A stretch of DNA of 64,000 nt, taken from NCBI RefSeq assembly GCF_021729155.1, contig NZ_JAJQYA010000012.1, positions 62,001 through 126,000 of the forward strand. The letters run 5' to 3'. The notes under the pieces were generated by a model. That model did no database searches. It saw only the letters and a list, made by a program, of their open reading frames with translations, and was not told where the DNA came from. Origin of the DNA: Membranihabitans marinus (lineage in GTDB: Bacteria > Bacteroidota > Bacteroidia > Chitinophagales > Saprospiraceae). The translations under genes and the position numbers were made by a program. Of this stretch, positions 28,062 to 36,185 are shown piece by piece. Each line of letters starts with the position of its first letter. Position 1 is the first letter of the stretch.

Positions 28062-28168
28062 ATTTGTCACACTTTTTGCCCAATCTATCCTATTATAATC
28101 ATTGCAGGGAATGAAAAGATACGATCTATTCGTGTCAGAAAATTGACAATGCAAAAAGTCCGCCAAAT
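28062..28168 (-). repeat. 107-bp element with terminal inverted repeats, copy C
   Basis: The ends ATTTGTCACACTTTTTGC (28062-28079) and GCAAAAAGTCCGCCAAAT (28151-28168) are inverted complements at 14 of 18 positions. Two further copies in opposite orientation lie at 46430-46533 and 46994-47099. The interior of copies A and C is similar (GCATTGTCAAT, TTCTGAC), while that of B differs. No ORF is present. Confidence 0.75.
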
Positions 28169-28490
28169 CAACATTGTTTGATGCCAATACCGTGGTTTTT
28201 CAAACCACGGCTATGACATATCATCCCTTCAGGATGACCGAATGCAGTTGCTCTTTAGGGCAACCAAATGTCCTTAATGGACATTTGATGAGGGAACCGG
28301 AGCCACTGGCTCCGGCGTGACAATAATGTAGTTCGATAGGTATTTAGACACTGCGCTCCAGCGTGATTAAACTGTATATCGATAGCGAATTTAGCCACTG
28401 GCTCCGGCGTGATAGCCCCGTAAATCTTCAGGAATTCTGCGCTCCGGCGTGATTGCACCTTTAATCCTATGGAAAATTCCACAGTACGCA

Positions 28491-29053
28491 AGGCGTGACT
28501 GCAATTTACATCGGAAGTCAATTTAATTTGCCATTGTGTTTTTATCCACCCCCGCCTTTCAGGCACCCCCGCCAGCGGGGGATATTTTCGAAGATGACCG
28601 AGCGAAGTTGCTCTTTAGAGCAACCATTGATCCTAAATGGATCAATGGCGAGGGAACCACGACCACCGTGTCGTGGGTGGGTAGGCCACTGTGCTCCGGC
28701 GTGATTGCAACATAATTCGATAGGTTTTTGGCCACTGGCTCCGGCGTGATTAAACTGTATATCGATAGCGAATTTCATGGAATCTAGTCGCAGCGCAGTG
28801 GCTGCGACTTATCTCGCCAGAGCCCGATTTACGGGCTCTGGTGCTTTGCACTTTGCTCGTTCACTCCGGCGTGATTGCACCGTATATCGTAAGAATTACA
28901 TTTTAATTTATTATATCGTCCTTTCAGGACTTCTTAATTGGTTAAACTATCTTTCATAGGGTTTCACCCTACGCTGACATATTTCGTCCTTTCAGGACTT
29001 TTTTATCAAGCTGGTTCCGGCGTGATTGCCCCGTAAATCTTCAGGAATTCTGC
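28491..29053 (-). repeat. Long inverted repeat, right copy (pairs with 8374-8937)
   Basis: The reverse complement reads through the same order of modules as the left copy: TCCTGAAAGGAC, GGGTGAAACCC, CAGAGCCCG hairpin, GTCGCAG hairpin, CCACGAC hairpin, CCATTGATCC hairpin, GTTGCTCT hairpin, CCCCCGC block and AATTGACTTCCGATG. Differences are scattered single bases. Confidence 0.85.
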
Positions 29054-29350
29054 GCACCGGCGTGATTGCACCCTTAATCCTATGGAAAATTCCACAGTAC
29101 CAAGGCGTGATAGCAGTTTACATCGGCAGTCAATTTAATTTACCATTGTGTTTTTATCCACCGCCGCCAGCGAGGGATAGTATCTAGTACGACCGAATAC
29201 ATTATATGGCCGAATATAACTGAATGAAGTCACATAGGATTTAGGCACCAATGCCACTGCGCCTCGGTGGGTGAGCTTATCAATTATAAATGTAATTCGC
29301 ATTATACCTTATCTTAGATATCGAAATGAATTCTTACAATCCACTGACCC

Positions 29351-29458
29351 TTAACCATTAATAATTAACCATTAACCATTAACCATTAACCATTAACCAT
29401 TAACCATTAACCATTAACCATTAACCATTAACCACTAACCACTAACCATTAACCATTA
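29351..29458. repeat. Heptanucleotide tandem repeat (TTAACCA)n
   Basis: About fifteen copies of a 7-base unit, TTAACCA, nearly uninterrupted from 29364, with TTAATAA variants at both ends and two CTAACCA variants near 29431-29444. It lies just beyond the stop of the leftward RluA-type gene, at the edge of cluster R2, and is outside any ORF. It is expected to vary in length between strains. Confidence 0.95.
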
Positions 29459-29476
29459 ATAATTAGTATTTAACCA

Positions 29477-30226
29477 TTAACTAATGACGTTCTTTTTCCC
29501 CCACTTACGGAGTTGATTTATGGTAGCTCTCATATCTTTGGGATAAGTCGAGTCAATGTTTATATCCACGGCTTCCGGTCCTGGATAACTAAATGAAAGA
29601 TGGGTGGCATGTAGAGGTGTTCGACTTAATATCGGTCTTTCGGTTTCATCTTTCCCAATATTATATCTCCTCTGGCCCTTGATGTCAGATACCAAAAAAG
29701 ACGACTTTAATCCATAGGTCTCATCTACGATCAATGGGTTGCCAATTTGGCGTAAATGAATTCTAATTTGATGAGTCCTACCGGTAAAAATTTCTACTTC
29801 TACTAGGGAATACGATTCAAACTCTTCCAAAACCCGATATTCACTTAAAGACTCTTTACCTCTTTTATCGATGATGACTTTGTTTTTACCCGGTACAGTC
29901 ATTATGGGGTAATCCATAATACCGGTAGACTCTGGCATCCTCCCCATAACCAAACCGTGGTATTTTTTCTTTATTTGACGCTCGCGAAACATAGCGTTAA
30001 AGATCTTGTGACTTTCTTCATTTTTGGCAAAAATCATTAGACCCGAAGTATCTCTGTCCAATCGGTGGACGGTATAGATTTCACCGTATTGATCTCTTAA
30101 TAACTTTTTTGCACTCGTTTTATCCGTAAATCTTTCTGGTACAGAAAGCAAACCTGCGCTTTTTTCAATGATGACAAAATCTGTATGATCATAAAGAATA
30201 TTGAAGTTGTTTTTATTTTGTTTCAT
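29477..30226 (-). CDS. RluA family RNA pseudouridine synthase
   Basis: Isomerises uridine to pseudouridine in rRNA or tRNA. LYDHTDFVIIEKSAGLLSVP is the opening strand set. The catalytic Asp is in VHRLDRDTSGLMIFAK, KKYHGLVMGRMPESTGIMDY follows, and GRTHQIRIHLRQIGNPLIVDE is the family C-terminal motif. 249 residues with no S4 domain, like RluA itself rather than RluC/D, so the target cannot be assigned. Its start overlaps the 3' end of the GT2 gene by 14 bases, making it the last gene of a ribF-GT2-rlu cluster. It ends next to the heptanucleotide repeat. Confidence 0.9.
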   Translation of the reverse strand: MKQNKNNFNILYDHTDFVIIEKSAGLLSVPERFTDKTSAKKLLRDQYGEIYTVHRLDRDTSGLMIFAKNEESHKIFNAMFRERQIKKKYHGLVMGRMPESTGIMDYPIMTVPGKNKVIIDKRGKESLSEYRVLEEFESYSLVEVEIFTGRTHQIRIHLRQIGNPLIVDETYGLKSSFLVSDIKGQRRYNIGKDETERPILSRTPLHATHLSFSYPGPEAVDINIDSTYPKDMRATINQLRKWGKKNVIS

Positions 30227-31295
30227 CGATATTAAGTTGACTAAATTTTTTCTTTTTTAAAATAAAATAATCCCATACTATGGCGCCTTTATAACGTCCA
30301 TCTAGAGCTTGGTGTTCCTCAATGCCATAATCGGTAAAAAGTTTAAGGAATTCTCTGCGCTTCCGCCACAATTTCGGAATGTTTTGATAAAATGCAAAAT
30401 GGGCGTTGATGATGGACATGAAATTTTTCCAATCTTTAAGGGCTATAAACCGCAGACCAGCAATGCCATCTAGGATGAGCCGAAGGAAGAGCAACCATAT
30501 TAAGACATGTCCCCGTTCGTTTTTAAATAGAAGAAATAAATTGTTTCTAAAATTGAGATAGGTTTTTCTCGGACTGCTGTAATCTAATGTTCCTCCACCC
30601 AGGTGAAGGACGGTAGCCGAAGGAATGACACCAATGCGGCAGCCTATTCGCTGTAATCGCCAACAAAGGTCTATTTCTTCCATATGTGCAAAAAAATCTT
30701 CGTCAAACCCTCCGATAAAGTGAAATTCGTTATTGCGAATCATCAAAGCTGCTCCTGTAGCCCAAAACACAGGTTGCTCATCGTCGTATTGACCATGATC
30801 TTCTTCGTTGTAAGACAGAATGCGACCTCGGCACAATGGATATCCAAAAGAATCAATCCAACCTCCACAAGCACCGGCATATTCAAATTCATGGGGTGAA
30901 TTGTACGATAAAATTTTGGGTTGACATGCTCCATAATCTCTATGATTATCCAGAAAGGTTACCAATGGGTCGATACTATTGGCGTTGATTTCAACATCTG
31001 AATTGAGAAGAAAATAGTATTCGGCTTCAATCACCTCCAACGCGGTATTATAACCTCCGGCATAACCGGTATTTTCTTCTAGGACCAATATGTGTAGTTC
31101 TGGGTAATGCTCACACAACCAATCCACAGAATCGTCGGTACTCGCATTGTCTGCTATATAAATACGAGCGTAATCCGGTTTGTGTTGACAGACCGAAGGA
31201 AGATATTTTTCGAGATGATGTCGACCATTGTAATTTAATATAACAATGGCCAATTTATCCTCATCATTTGGATTGGGTTGTGATATTAAGTTCAT
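30213..31295 (-). CDS. Glycosyltransferase family 2
   Basis: Inverting GT-A glycosyltransferase, probably rhamnosyl-transferase-like, working at the cytoplasmic face of the membrane on surface polysaccharide. LAIVILNYNGRHHLEKYLPS opens the nucleotide-binding fold, IYIADNASTDDSVDWL follows, and YFLLNSDVEINANS supplies the DxD metal site. GGFDEDFFAHMEEIDLCWRL is the acceptor-side GGFDExFF-E-D signature. A hydrophobic C-terminal segment (VLIWLLFLRLILDGIAGLRF) may be membrane-associated. 360 residues. It overlaps ribF by 32 bases and the RluA-type gene by 14, so the three genes are co-transcribed. Confidence 0.9.
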   Translation of the reverse strand: MNLISQPNPNDEDKLAIVILNYNGRHHLEKYLPSVCQHKPDYARIYIADNASTDDSVDWLCEHYPELHILVLEENTGYAGGYNTALEVIEAEYYFLLNSDVEINANSIDPLVTFLDNHRDYGACQPKILSYNSPHEFEYAGACGGWIDSFGYPLCRGRILSYNEEDHGQYDDEQPVFWATGAALMIRNNEFHFIGGFDEDFFAHMEEIDLCWRLQRIGCRIGVIPSATVLHLGGGTLDYSSPRKTYLNFRNNLFLLFKNERGHVLIWLLFLRLILDGIAGLRFIALKDWKNFMSIINAHFAFYQNIPKLWRKRREFLKLFTDYGIEEHQALDGRYKGAIVWDYFILKKKKFSQLNIDETK

Positions 31296-32223
31296 TTAAT
31301 ATATTGAGGGATGACTGTTTGTCTGAATCTATTTGCTCTTTTAGTGCTTCAAGTGAATCAAATGTAGCATCTTCTCGGATAAAATCAATAAACTCGATTT
31401 CAATTAATTTACCGTATACGATTTCATTAAATTCTATGATGTGTGCTTCAATAGACAGACTGCCATTCTCTCGAATGGTCGGTTTATGACCTATGTAAAG
31501 CATTCCTTTGTATTGAAACTCATCATAATTGACCAATACCGCATATATACCCGGACCTGGAATTAATTTTTCAGAGGAGATCGGGTTTAAATTGGCTGTG
31601 CGATACCCCAATTTTTTACCTAATTTTTCGCCGTGAATTACCGTTCCAGATAATTTGTACCGATGACCTAGAAGGAGGTTAGTCTTTTTAATATCTCCTT
31701 TTTTTACCGATTCTCGTATGATGGTTGAACTGATTTTCATGGAATCCACCTTCCTTTGAGGAATTTCTACCACATCGAATTTGCCCGTCTCCGCATAGGT
31801 TTTCAAGGTATTGATATTCCCGCTTCGATTGAGGCCAAATCGATGATCGTATCCTATGACGATGGTATGAGGTCTATAGTGTTTGATAATGAAATTCTCA
31901 ACATATTCTGCTGGACTCATTTGGGAAAACTCTATTGAAAAAGGCAATATGACCAAATGGTCGATATGAAGAGATTCAAACAACTTAATTTTTTCATCCG
32001 TCGTTGTTATTAGACTCATCGTTGTGTCCGACGGATAGATAACCTTTCTGGGATGGGGATCGAAGGTCGTTACAATCGTTTCTCCACCTTGACTTTGGGC
32101 GATGGTCGACATTTTCTCAAAAATAAAACTATGGCCTAAGTGCACCCCATCGAAGGACCCAAATGTAATGATTGGATTCACTATATTTGAGGGCAGATCA
32201 GCTATGGATTTATATATTTTCAT
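31264..32223 (-). CDS. ribF: Bifunctional riboflavin kinase / FAD synthetase
   Basis: Makes FMN from riboflavin and then FAD. The N-terminal adenylyltransferase domain has TFGSFDGVHLGHSFIFEKM and the DHRFGLNRSGN motif; VVIGYDHRFG is intact. The C-terminal kinase domain (from residue 190) has GTVIHGEKLGKKLGYRTANL with the catalytic TAN, plus GIYAVLVNYDEFQYKGMLYI. 319 residues, normal length. It is the first gene of the ribF-GT2-rlu cluster. The intergenic region 32224-32477 must hold divergent promoters for it and for the mrp gene. Confidence 0.95.
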   Translation of the reverse strand: MKIYKSIADLPSNIVNPIITFGSFDGVHLGHSFIFEKMSTIAQSQGGETIVTTFDPHPRKVIYPSDTTMSLITTTDEKIKLFESLHIDHLVILPFSIEFSQMSPAEYVENFIIKHYRPHTIVIGYDHRFGLNRSGNINTLKTYAETGKFDVVEIPQRKVDSMKISSTIIRESVKKGDIKKTNLLLGHRYKLSGTVIHGEKLGKKLGYRTANLNPISSEKLIPGPGIYAVLVNYDEFQYKGMLYIGHKPTIRENGSLSIEAHIIEFNEIVYGKLIEIEFIDFIREDATFDSLEALKEQIDSDKQSSLNILNELNITTQSK

Positions 32224-32477
32224 AAAAATTTTTTGAATGCTCTTATTTTAATGCGGACATTTAGGCGCAAATTAATGAAATTCAAATTCGTAAAACAAAA
32301 TTTGGAACAAGTTATCGTATAATTTTTCGCAGTTTGACCTATTCGCCCTTTATTTATAAACGAATAATTGGTCGTATAACGAGGAAATATTATATTCTTT
32401 TAGTTTTTTCGCGTCATTATTTTAACCAAAAGCGATGCTTGTTGTTTAATTAAATTATAAAAAATCAGTGAATCGAT

Positions 32478-33557
32478 ATGAATGAAAGTACGATAAGAAA
32501 TGGGTTGGTGGCCGTGCAAGATCCGATTAACGGACAACCCATGAGTGAATCAAAAAATCTAGCGAAAATTCAAATAGATGGAAATCAAGTGAATTTGGTG
32601 TTGACCTATACCAATCTAAATCCTGAGACCAAAAATAAACTGAATTTTGCTGTGCTCGAAGCACTGTATAAAATAGTTCCGCAGGCAGAAGTTAATATTC
32701 ATTTCGAAAACAAAACAGTAGAGCCAGAGAATCCCTATCCCCATATAAAAAACATCATTGCCATAGCATCGGGCAAGGGCGGGGTTGGAAAATCTACAGT
32801 CTCTACTAATTTGGCCGTCGGTCTCGCCGAAAAAGGGTATAAGGTCGGCCTCATCGATGCCGATTTATATGGTCCTTCTATTCCCACCATGTTTGGTTTG
32901 AAAAATAAGAGGCCGAAGGTGAAGTCGATTCACGGTAGACAATTGTTGGTTCCATTGCAGGCTCATGGAGTCTATTTGATGTCGATCGGATTTATTCTGG
33001 AAGCCGAACAAGCTGTAGTACTTCGAGGTCCTCGATTAGGGGGAATCATCAAACAGTTTCTCAATGATGTTTTATGGCCTGAACTGGATTATTTACTCTT
33101 GGACTTACCTCCGGGAACAGGGGATATCCAGTTGACAATGGTGCAGACTGCTCCAGTAACTGGTGCGATAATAGTGACTACACCACAAGCCGTAGCCGTA
33201 GATGATGCTGTCAAGGCTGCCAATATGTTTAGACTGGATAGCATAGGAGTACCCATCATTGGAGTGGTGGAAAACATGAGCTGGTTTACTCCAGCCGAAT
33301 TGCCCAAAAATCAGTATTTTATTTTTGGAAAGGGTGGGGGAAAGCGGTTAGCTGAATTTTGTGAAGCCCCTCTACTGGGACAGGTTCCATTGGTGTCTGA
33401 AGTCGGTGAATTGGCCGATGCAGGGAAGCCGGCGATTTTAGACCAACAGGCTGCGATTTATCCCTATTTAAACAATATAGTAGAAAGGAGTATTTACTAT
33501 GTAGGAATACGAAATAAGACAGACGATCCTACTCGGATAGTTAAAATTAAATCGTAA
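32478..33557 (+). CDS. Mrp/ApbC-type Fe-S cluster carrier P-loop ATPase
   Basis: Scaffold or carrier for iron-sulfur clusters (Mrp/NBP35 family). Residues 1-85 are a diverged MIP18/DUF59-like domain. The ATPase has the deviant Walker A IASGKGGVGKSTVSTNLAVG, GLIDADLYGPSIPTMFGL, LDYLLLDLPPGTGDIQLTMV and VVENMSWFTPAELPKNQYFI, FGKGGGKRLAEF. The CxxC found after the VENMS motif in many Mrp proteins is absent, as is common in Bacteroidota homologues, so cluster binding may differ. 359 residues. It leads a three-gene run with an Nfu domain protein and pyrF. Confidence 0.9.
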   Translation: MNESTIRNGLVAVQDPINGQPMSESKNLAKIQIDGNQVNLVLTYTNLNPETKNKLNFAVLEALYKIVPQAEVNIHFENKTVEPENPYPHIKNIIAIASGKGGVGKSTVSTNLAVGLAEKGYKVGLIDADLYGPSIPTMFGLKNKRPKVKSIHGRQLLVPLQAHGVYLMSIGFILEAEQAVVLRGPRLGGIIKQFLNDVLWPELDYLLLDLPPGTGDIQLTMVQTAPVTGAIIVTTPQAVAVDDAVKAANMFRLDSIGVPIIGVVENMSWFTPAELPKNQYFIFGKGGGKRLAEFCEAPLLGQVPLVSEVGELADAGKPAILDQQAAIYPYLNNIVERSIYYVGIRNKTDDPTRIVKIKS

Positions 33558-33580
33558 TTTTGAGTTATAATTAATGATTA

Positions 33581-33835
33581 ATGAATAAAGAAGAATTGTT
33601 TAGAGAAGTGGATGAAGCACTCAACTCCGTGAGGCCGCATTTGATGGTGGATGGTGGAGATGTGGAAGTTGTTGAAATAACCGACGATTTAAAAGTTAAA
33701 GTAAAATGGTTGGGCAATTGTCAACAATGCACTATGTCTGCGATGACTATGAAGGCTGGAATTGAGAGAGCTATTATTTCTAAAGTGCCATCTATTGTGG
33801 AAGTAGTAGCGATTAACGGATTGGATGTAGCATGA
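33581..33835 (+). CDS. NifU C-terminal domain protein (Nfu type)
   Basis: 84-residue stand-alone Nfu domain that carries a 4Fe-4S cluster between two subunits. VRPHLMVDGGDVEVVEI and the cluster ligands in GNCQQCTMSAMTMKAGIE (CxxC) are the family signatures. It lies 23 bases after the Mrp-type ATPase gene, which fits a shared role in Fe-S cluster delivery alongside the separate SUF operon. Its stop overlaps the pyrF start as ATGA, so pyrF is translationally coupled even though its pathway is unrelated. Confidence 0.93.
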   Translation: MNKEELFREVDEALNSVRPHLMVDGGDVEVVEITDDLKVKVKWLGNCQQCTMSAMTMKAGIERAIISKVPSIVEVVAINGLDVA

Positions 33836-34635
33836 ATAGAACAGCATTAATCGATCAAATTAAGGCGAAAAAGTCGTTTTTATGTGTTGGATTGGATGTT
33901 GATCCTTTAAAGTTGCCAACTCACTTATTGGGAAAGGAAGATGGTATTTTTGAATTTAACAAGGGCATCATCGATGCCACGCAAGATCTATGCGTTTCTT
34001 ATAAATTGAATATTGCTTTTTATGAATCTCTGGGTATCCCGGGATGGAAAGCCATGGAAAAAACCATTGATTATATTCCGAAAAATCAGTTTTTAATAGC
34101 CGATGCCAAACGAGGAGATATAGGCAATACTTCTGAGAGATACGCCAAGACATTTTTCGATACCTATCATTATCACAGTATTACTGTAGCTCCCTATATG
34201 GGGCGAGATAGTGTTATGCCTTTTCGTTCCGCAGGCAAATGGGTTATTATTTTAGGCTTAACCTCAAATCCTGGAAGTCAGGATTTTCAGATGCAAAAAT
34301 TAGAAAACGGTCAGTATGTGTTTGAGCAAGTTATTGAGACAGCTAGTCAATGGGGGAGTGAAGAAGATACTATGTTTGTAGTAGGAGCAACTCATCCGGA
34401 ACAATTGGCGGGCATAAGAAAGATGCTTCCTCATCATTTTTTACTGATACCAGGAGTAGGTAAACAAGGAGGTCGAGTGTCAGATGTGGCCGAAGCTGCT
34501 TTTGTAAAAAACGAATGTGGTCTATTGGTCAATAGTTCAAGAGGAATTATTTATGCTAGTTCCGAACTTGATTTTGCCGATGCTGCACGGGCAGAAGCGT
34601 TGAAATTGCAAGAAGAAATGGCAGTTTATTTATAA
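33832..34635 (+). CDS. pyrF: Orotidine 5'-phosphate decarboxylase (type 2)
   Basis: Decarboxylates OMP to UMP in pyrimidine synthesis. LCVGLDVDPLKLPTHLL begins the barrel. The catalytic Lys-Asp array is in IADAKRGDIGNTSERYAKTF, and VAPYMGRDSVMPF, VVGATHPEQLAGI and LIPGVGKQGGRVSD follow. 267 residues and the DAKRGDIGNT form put it in the longer type 2 family (as in Bacteroidota and Mycobacterium). Overlaps the Nfu gene by four bases. The 273 bases after its stop contain no gene that I can see. Confidence 0.95.
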   Translation: MNRTALIDQIKAKKSFLCVGLDVDPLKLPTHLLGKEDGIFEFNKGIIDATQDLCVSYKLNIAFYESLGIPGWKAMEKTIDYIPKNQFLIADAKRGDIGNTSERYAKTFFDTYHYHSITVAPYMGRDSVMPFRSAGKWVIILGLTSNPGSQDFQMQKLENGQYVFEQVIETASQWGSEEDTMFVVGATHPEQLAGIRKMLPHHFLLIPGVGKQGGRVSDVAEAAFVKNECGLLVNSSRGIIYASSELDFADAARAEALKLQEEMAVYL

Positions 34636-34908
34636 TATCATCGAATATCCAACCATCGTTTTGTGAATATCACTTAGTGTACAAAAAATCAGGGGAGATT
34701 GCTTAGATTTTCTTTGATATATAGAATAAAATTTGGGATATTCCGTTATATAAGTGGTCTGTTTTAAGGAAAACAAACCGAAAATTAATTATCAATTTAA
34801 TGTTGAACTTATTGAAGATGTATATTGTTTTATTCTGAAATAAGGAGATAATTGAAATTCAAGATCAATTTATATTTTGTTCACTAAACTGTAAATAAAA
34901 AGTAAGTT

Positions 34909-35301
34909 ATGGCAAGCAAGAAGAAATCGGGAATATTATTTTTACTAGGTGCAGCTGTTGGAGCCGCTGCCGGATATTATTTAAATACGGAAAGCGGTAA
35001 AAAATTGAGAACAGAGACTTCTAAAAAAGCCTCAGAATTGGCGAAAAAAGCAGAATTAAAATCCAAAGACGGTATTGAGCAGCTTAAAACTGGATTTGAT
35101 CAGGCGCTTGAAAAAAGCAAAGATGTATTGTCTGAGGCAAAAGAAACGGTAAAGTCAAAGATCAAAAGTATTGAGGAACAATCAAATAATGTGATAGACT
35201 CTGCGGAAAGTGCATATCACAAAGGTGCAGAAGAAGCCCGTGCAAAAATCAACCAAAAAGCACGTGAAATAGAAGACTTGCTCGAGTCTAAAGGTGCCTA
35301 A
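34909..35301 (+). CDS. YtxH-domain protein
   Basis: 130-residue, probably stress-associated membrane-anchored protein. An N-terminal glycine/alanine-rich membrane segment (GILFLLGAAVGAAAGYYLN) is followed by SGKKLRTETSKKASELAKKA, the YtxH signature, and a long Lys/Glu/Ala-rich amphipathic helix or coiled coil to the C-terminus. Homologues sit with small holin-like membrane proteins, as here. A hairpin terminator separates it from the next gene by 72 bases, so the rest of the cluster may be expressed at a lower level. The biochemical role is unknown. Confidence 0.85.
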   Translation: MASKKKSGILFLLGAAVGAAAGYYLNTESGKKLRTETSKKASELAKKAELKSKDGIEQLKTGFDQALEKSKDVLSEAKETVKSKIKSIEEQSNNVIDSAESAYHKGAEEARAKINQKAREIEDLLESKGA

Positions 35302-35322
35302 AAATAACGATAAGAGAGAAAT

Positions 35323-35350
35323 AGGGTTTACAGGAATTGTAAACCCTTTT
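35323..35350 (+). terminator. Hairpin between YtxH and holin-like genes
   Basis: AGGGTTTAC (35323-35331) pairs with GTAAACCCT (35339-35347), then a short TTT run. The T tract is brief, so termination may be partial. Confidence 0.65.
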
Positions 35351-35373
35351 CTATGTAAACAATCGCCAACCTT

Positions 35374-35733
35374 ATGAAAGAAAGTGAAAAACTACTGTAT
35401 AATTTAGGACAGACTTCAGAATACGTAAAGAATTACGTACAACTACAGAAAGAAATAATAAAATTGGAATTGGTTGAAGGTTCTTCCAAATTGTTGTCCA
35501 ATATTATTAGCCGCCTAGTAGCATTGATGATCTTACTTTTTACTTTGTTATTTGCTTCACTTACATTGGCCATAGGGTTGTCCATTGCACTCAATTCTTT
35601 TTTATATGGATTTGGCCTCGTAACGATAATATTTGTTTTGTTGGCCGTGTTGCTGGTTGTAAAAAGAGAATCTTTGATGACGGCACCTATTTTGAGATTG
35701 ATATTAAAAGATCTGTATAAAGATGACGAATAA
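35374..35733 (+). CDS. Phage holin superfamily III-like membrane protein
   Basis: 119-residue protein of the Phage_holin_3_6 (Holin-X) type, which in free-living bacteria is usually a chromosomal membrane protein rather than a lysis gene. The cytosolic N-terminus (KNYVQLQKEIIKLELVEGSS) is followed by two membrane helices, ALMILLFTLLFASLTLAIGL and GFGLVTIIFVLLAVLLVV. No other phage genes are nearby. It overlaps the next gene by 11 bases. With the upstream YtxH gene it forms the three-gene membrane cluster often seen in Bacteroidota. Confidence 0.8.
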   Translation: MKESEKLLYNLGQTSEYVKNYVQLQKEIIKLELVEGSSKLLSNIISRLVALMILLFTLLFASLTLAIGLSIALNSFLYGFGLVTIIFVLLAVLLVVKRESLMTAPILRLILKDLYKDDE

Positions 35734-36100
35734 AATCATGAACATTCGCAGCGTGGAGGATCTGCGAAAAGAAAAACAGAGGTTACAAAGGGAAGCAGAT
35801 TTAACCCTAACAGAAATAAAAACCTCCATCAATGTAATTAAAAAAGATGGTCAGCGATTGGCCGTTAATAAAATAGTTGTTCCCGGAGCCGCTGTAGGCT
35901 TGTCTTATCTAGGTATTCACAAATTGATGAATAGCTTCAAAGATAGTAAAGCAGAAAACTCAAACCAATCAGAAGCCAATGCTAGTAAACCGGGATTGCT
36001 AACCTCTTTGCTTAAGTATCTGCCTTTTATTATCACTACCGGGAAACAGATGTATGACGATGGTCAATTGTCTTTTTTATTCGGTGAAGAAGAGGAATAA
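35723..36100 (+). CDS. Hypothetical protein in YtxH/holin cluster
   Basis: 125 residues. The N-terminal third is a charged helix (VEDLRKEKQRLQREADLTLT). Residues 45-65 (NKIVVPGAAVGLSYLGIHKL) are moderately hydrophobic and could be one membrane segment. The C-terminus has a second hydrophobic stretch (SLLKYLPFIITTGKQMY). I recognise no domain. The 11-base overlap with the holin-like gene supports co-translation. The downstream neighbour, cysM, is convergent after 85 bases. Confidence 0.7.
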   Translation: MTNKIMNIRSVEDLRKEKQRLQREADLTLTEIKTSINVIKKDGQRLAVNKIVVPGAAVGLSYLGIHKLMNSFKDSKAENSNQSEANASKPGLLTSLLKYLPFIITTGKQMYDDGQLSFLFGEEEE

Positions 36101-36185
36101 TCTCATGGTGTTTATCGTGAAAAATTGGTGACTAAATCACAAAAAACTAAAGCTTAACCCTCTTCATTATTAATCTCCGAGAACC

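Larger units (their letters stand above)
26757..29310. repeat. Mosaic hairpin-repeat cluster R2
   Basis: The largest cluster (2.55 kb), between the convergent porV2-like and RluA-type genes. It contains repeated, mostly leftward-oriented units with constant linkers (GGCGTGATTGCACCG, CCGTAAATCTTCAGGAATT) and hairpins: GTCCTTTCAGGAC several times, CATAGGGTTTCACCCTA several times, CCGTGGTTTTTCAAACCACGG near 28191, CAAATGTCC-TTAAT-GGACATTTG at 28265-28287, CCGGAGC-CACTG-GCTCCGG at 28297-28315, and CCATTGATCC-TAAAT-GGATCAATGG twice. The block 27291-27423 recurs at about 28459-28590. Its right edge is the AATTATAAATGTAATTCG end motif shared with element E. Small ORFs here are not genes. Confidence 0.9.

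Noticed and set aside
26757-29310. CRISPR array
   Set aside because: The repeat spacing is irregular, direct repeats exceed 100 bases, units occur in both orientations, and there are no cas genes. Hairpin mosaic rather than repeat-spacer array.
35374-35733. Prophage remnant suggested by a holin-like protein
   Set aside because: The holin-type protein is part of a chromosomal YtxH cluster, and there is no endolysin, capsid, integrase or attachment site nearby.
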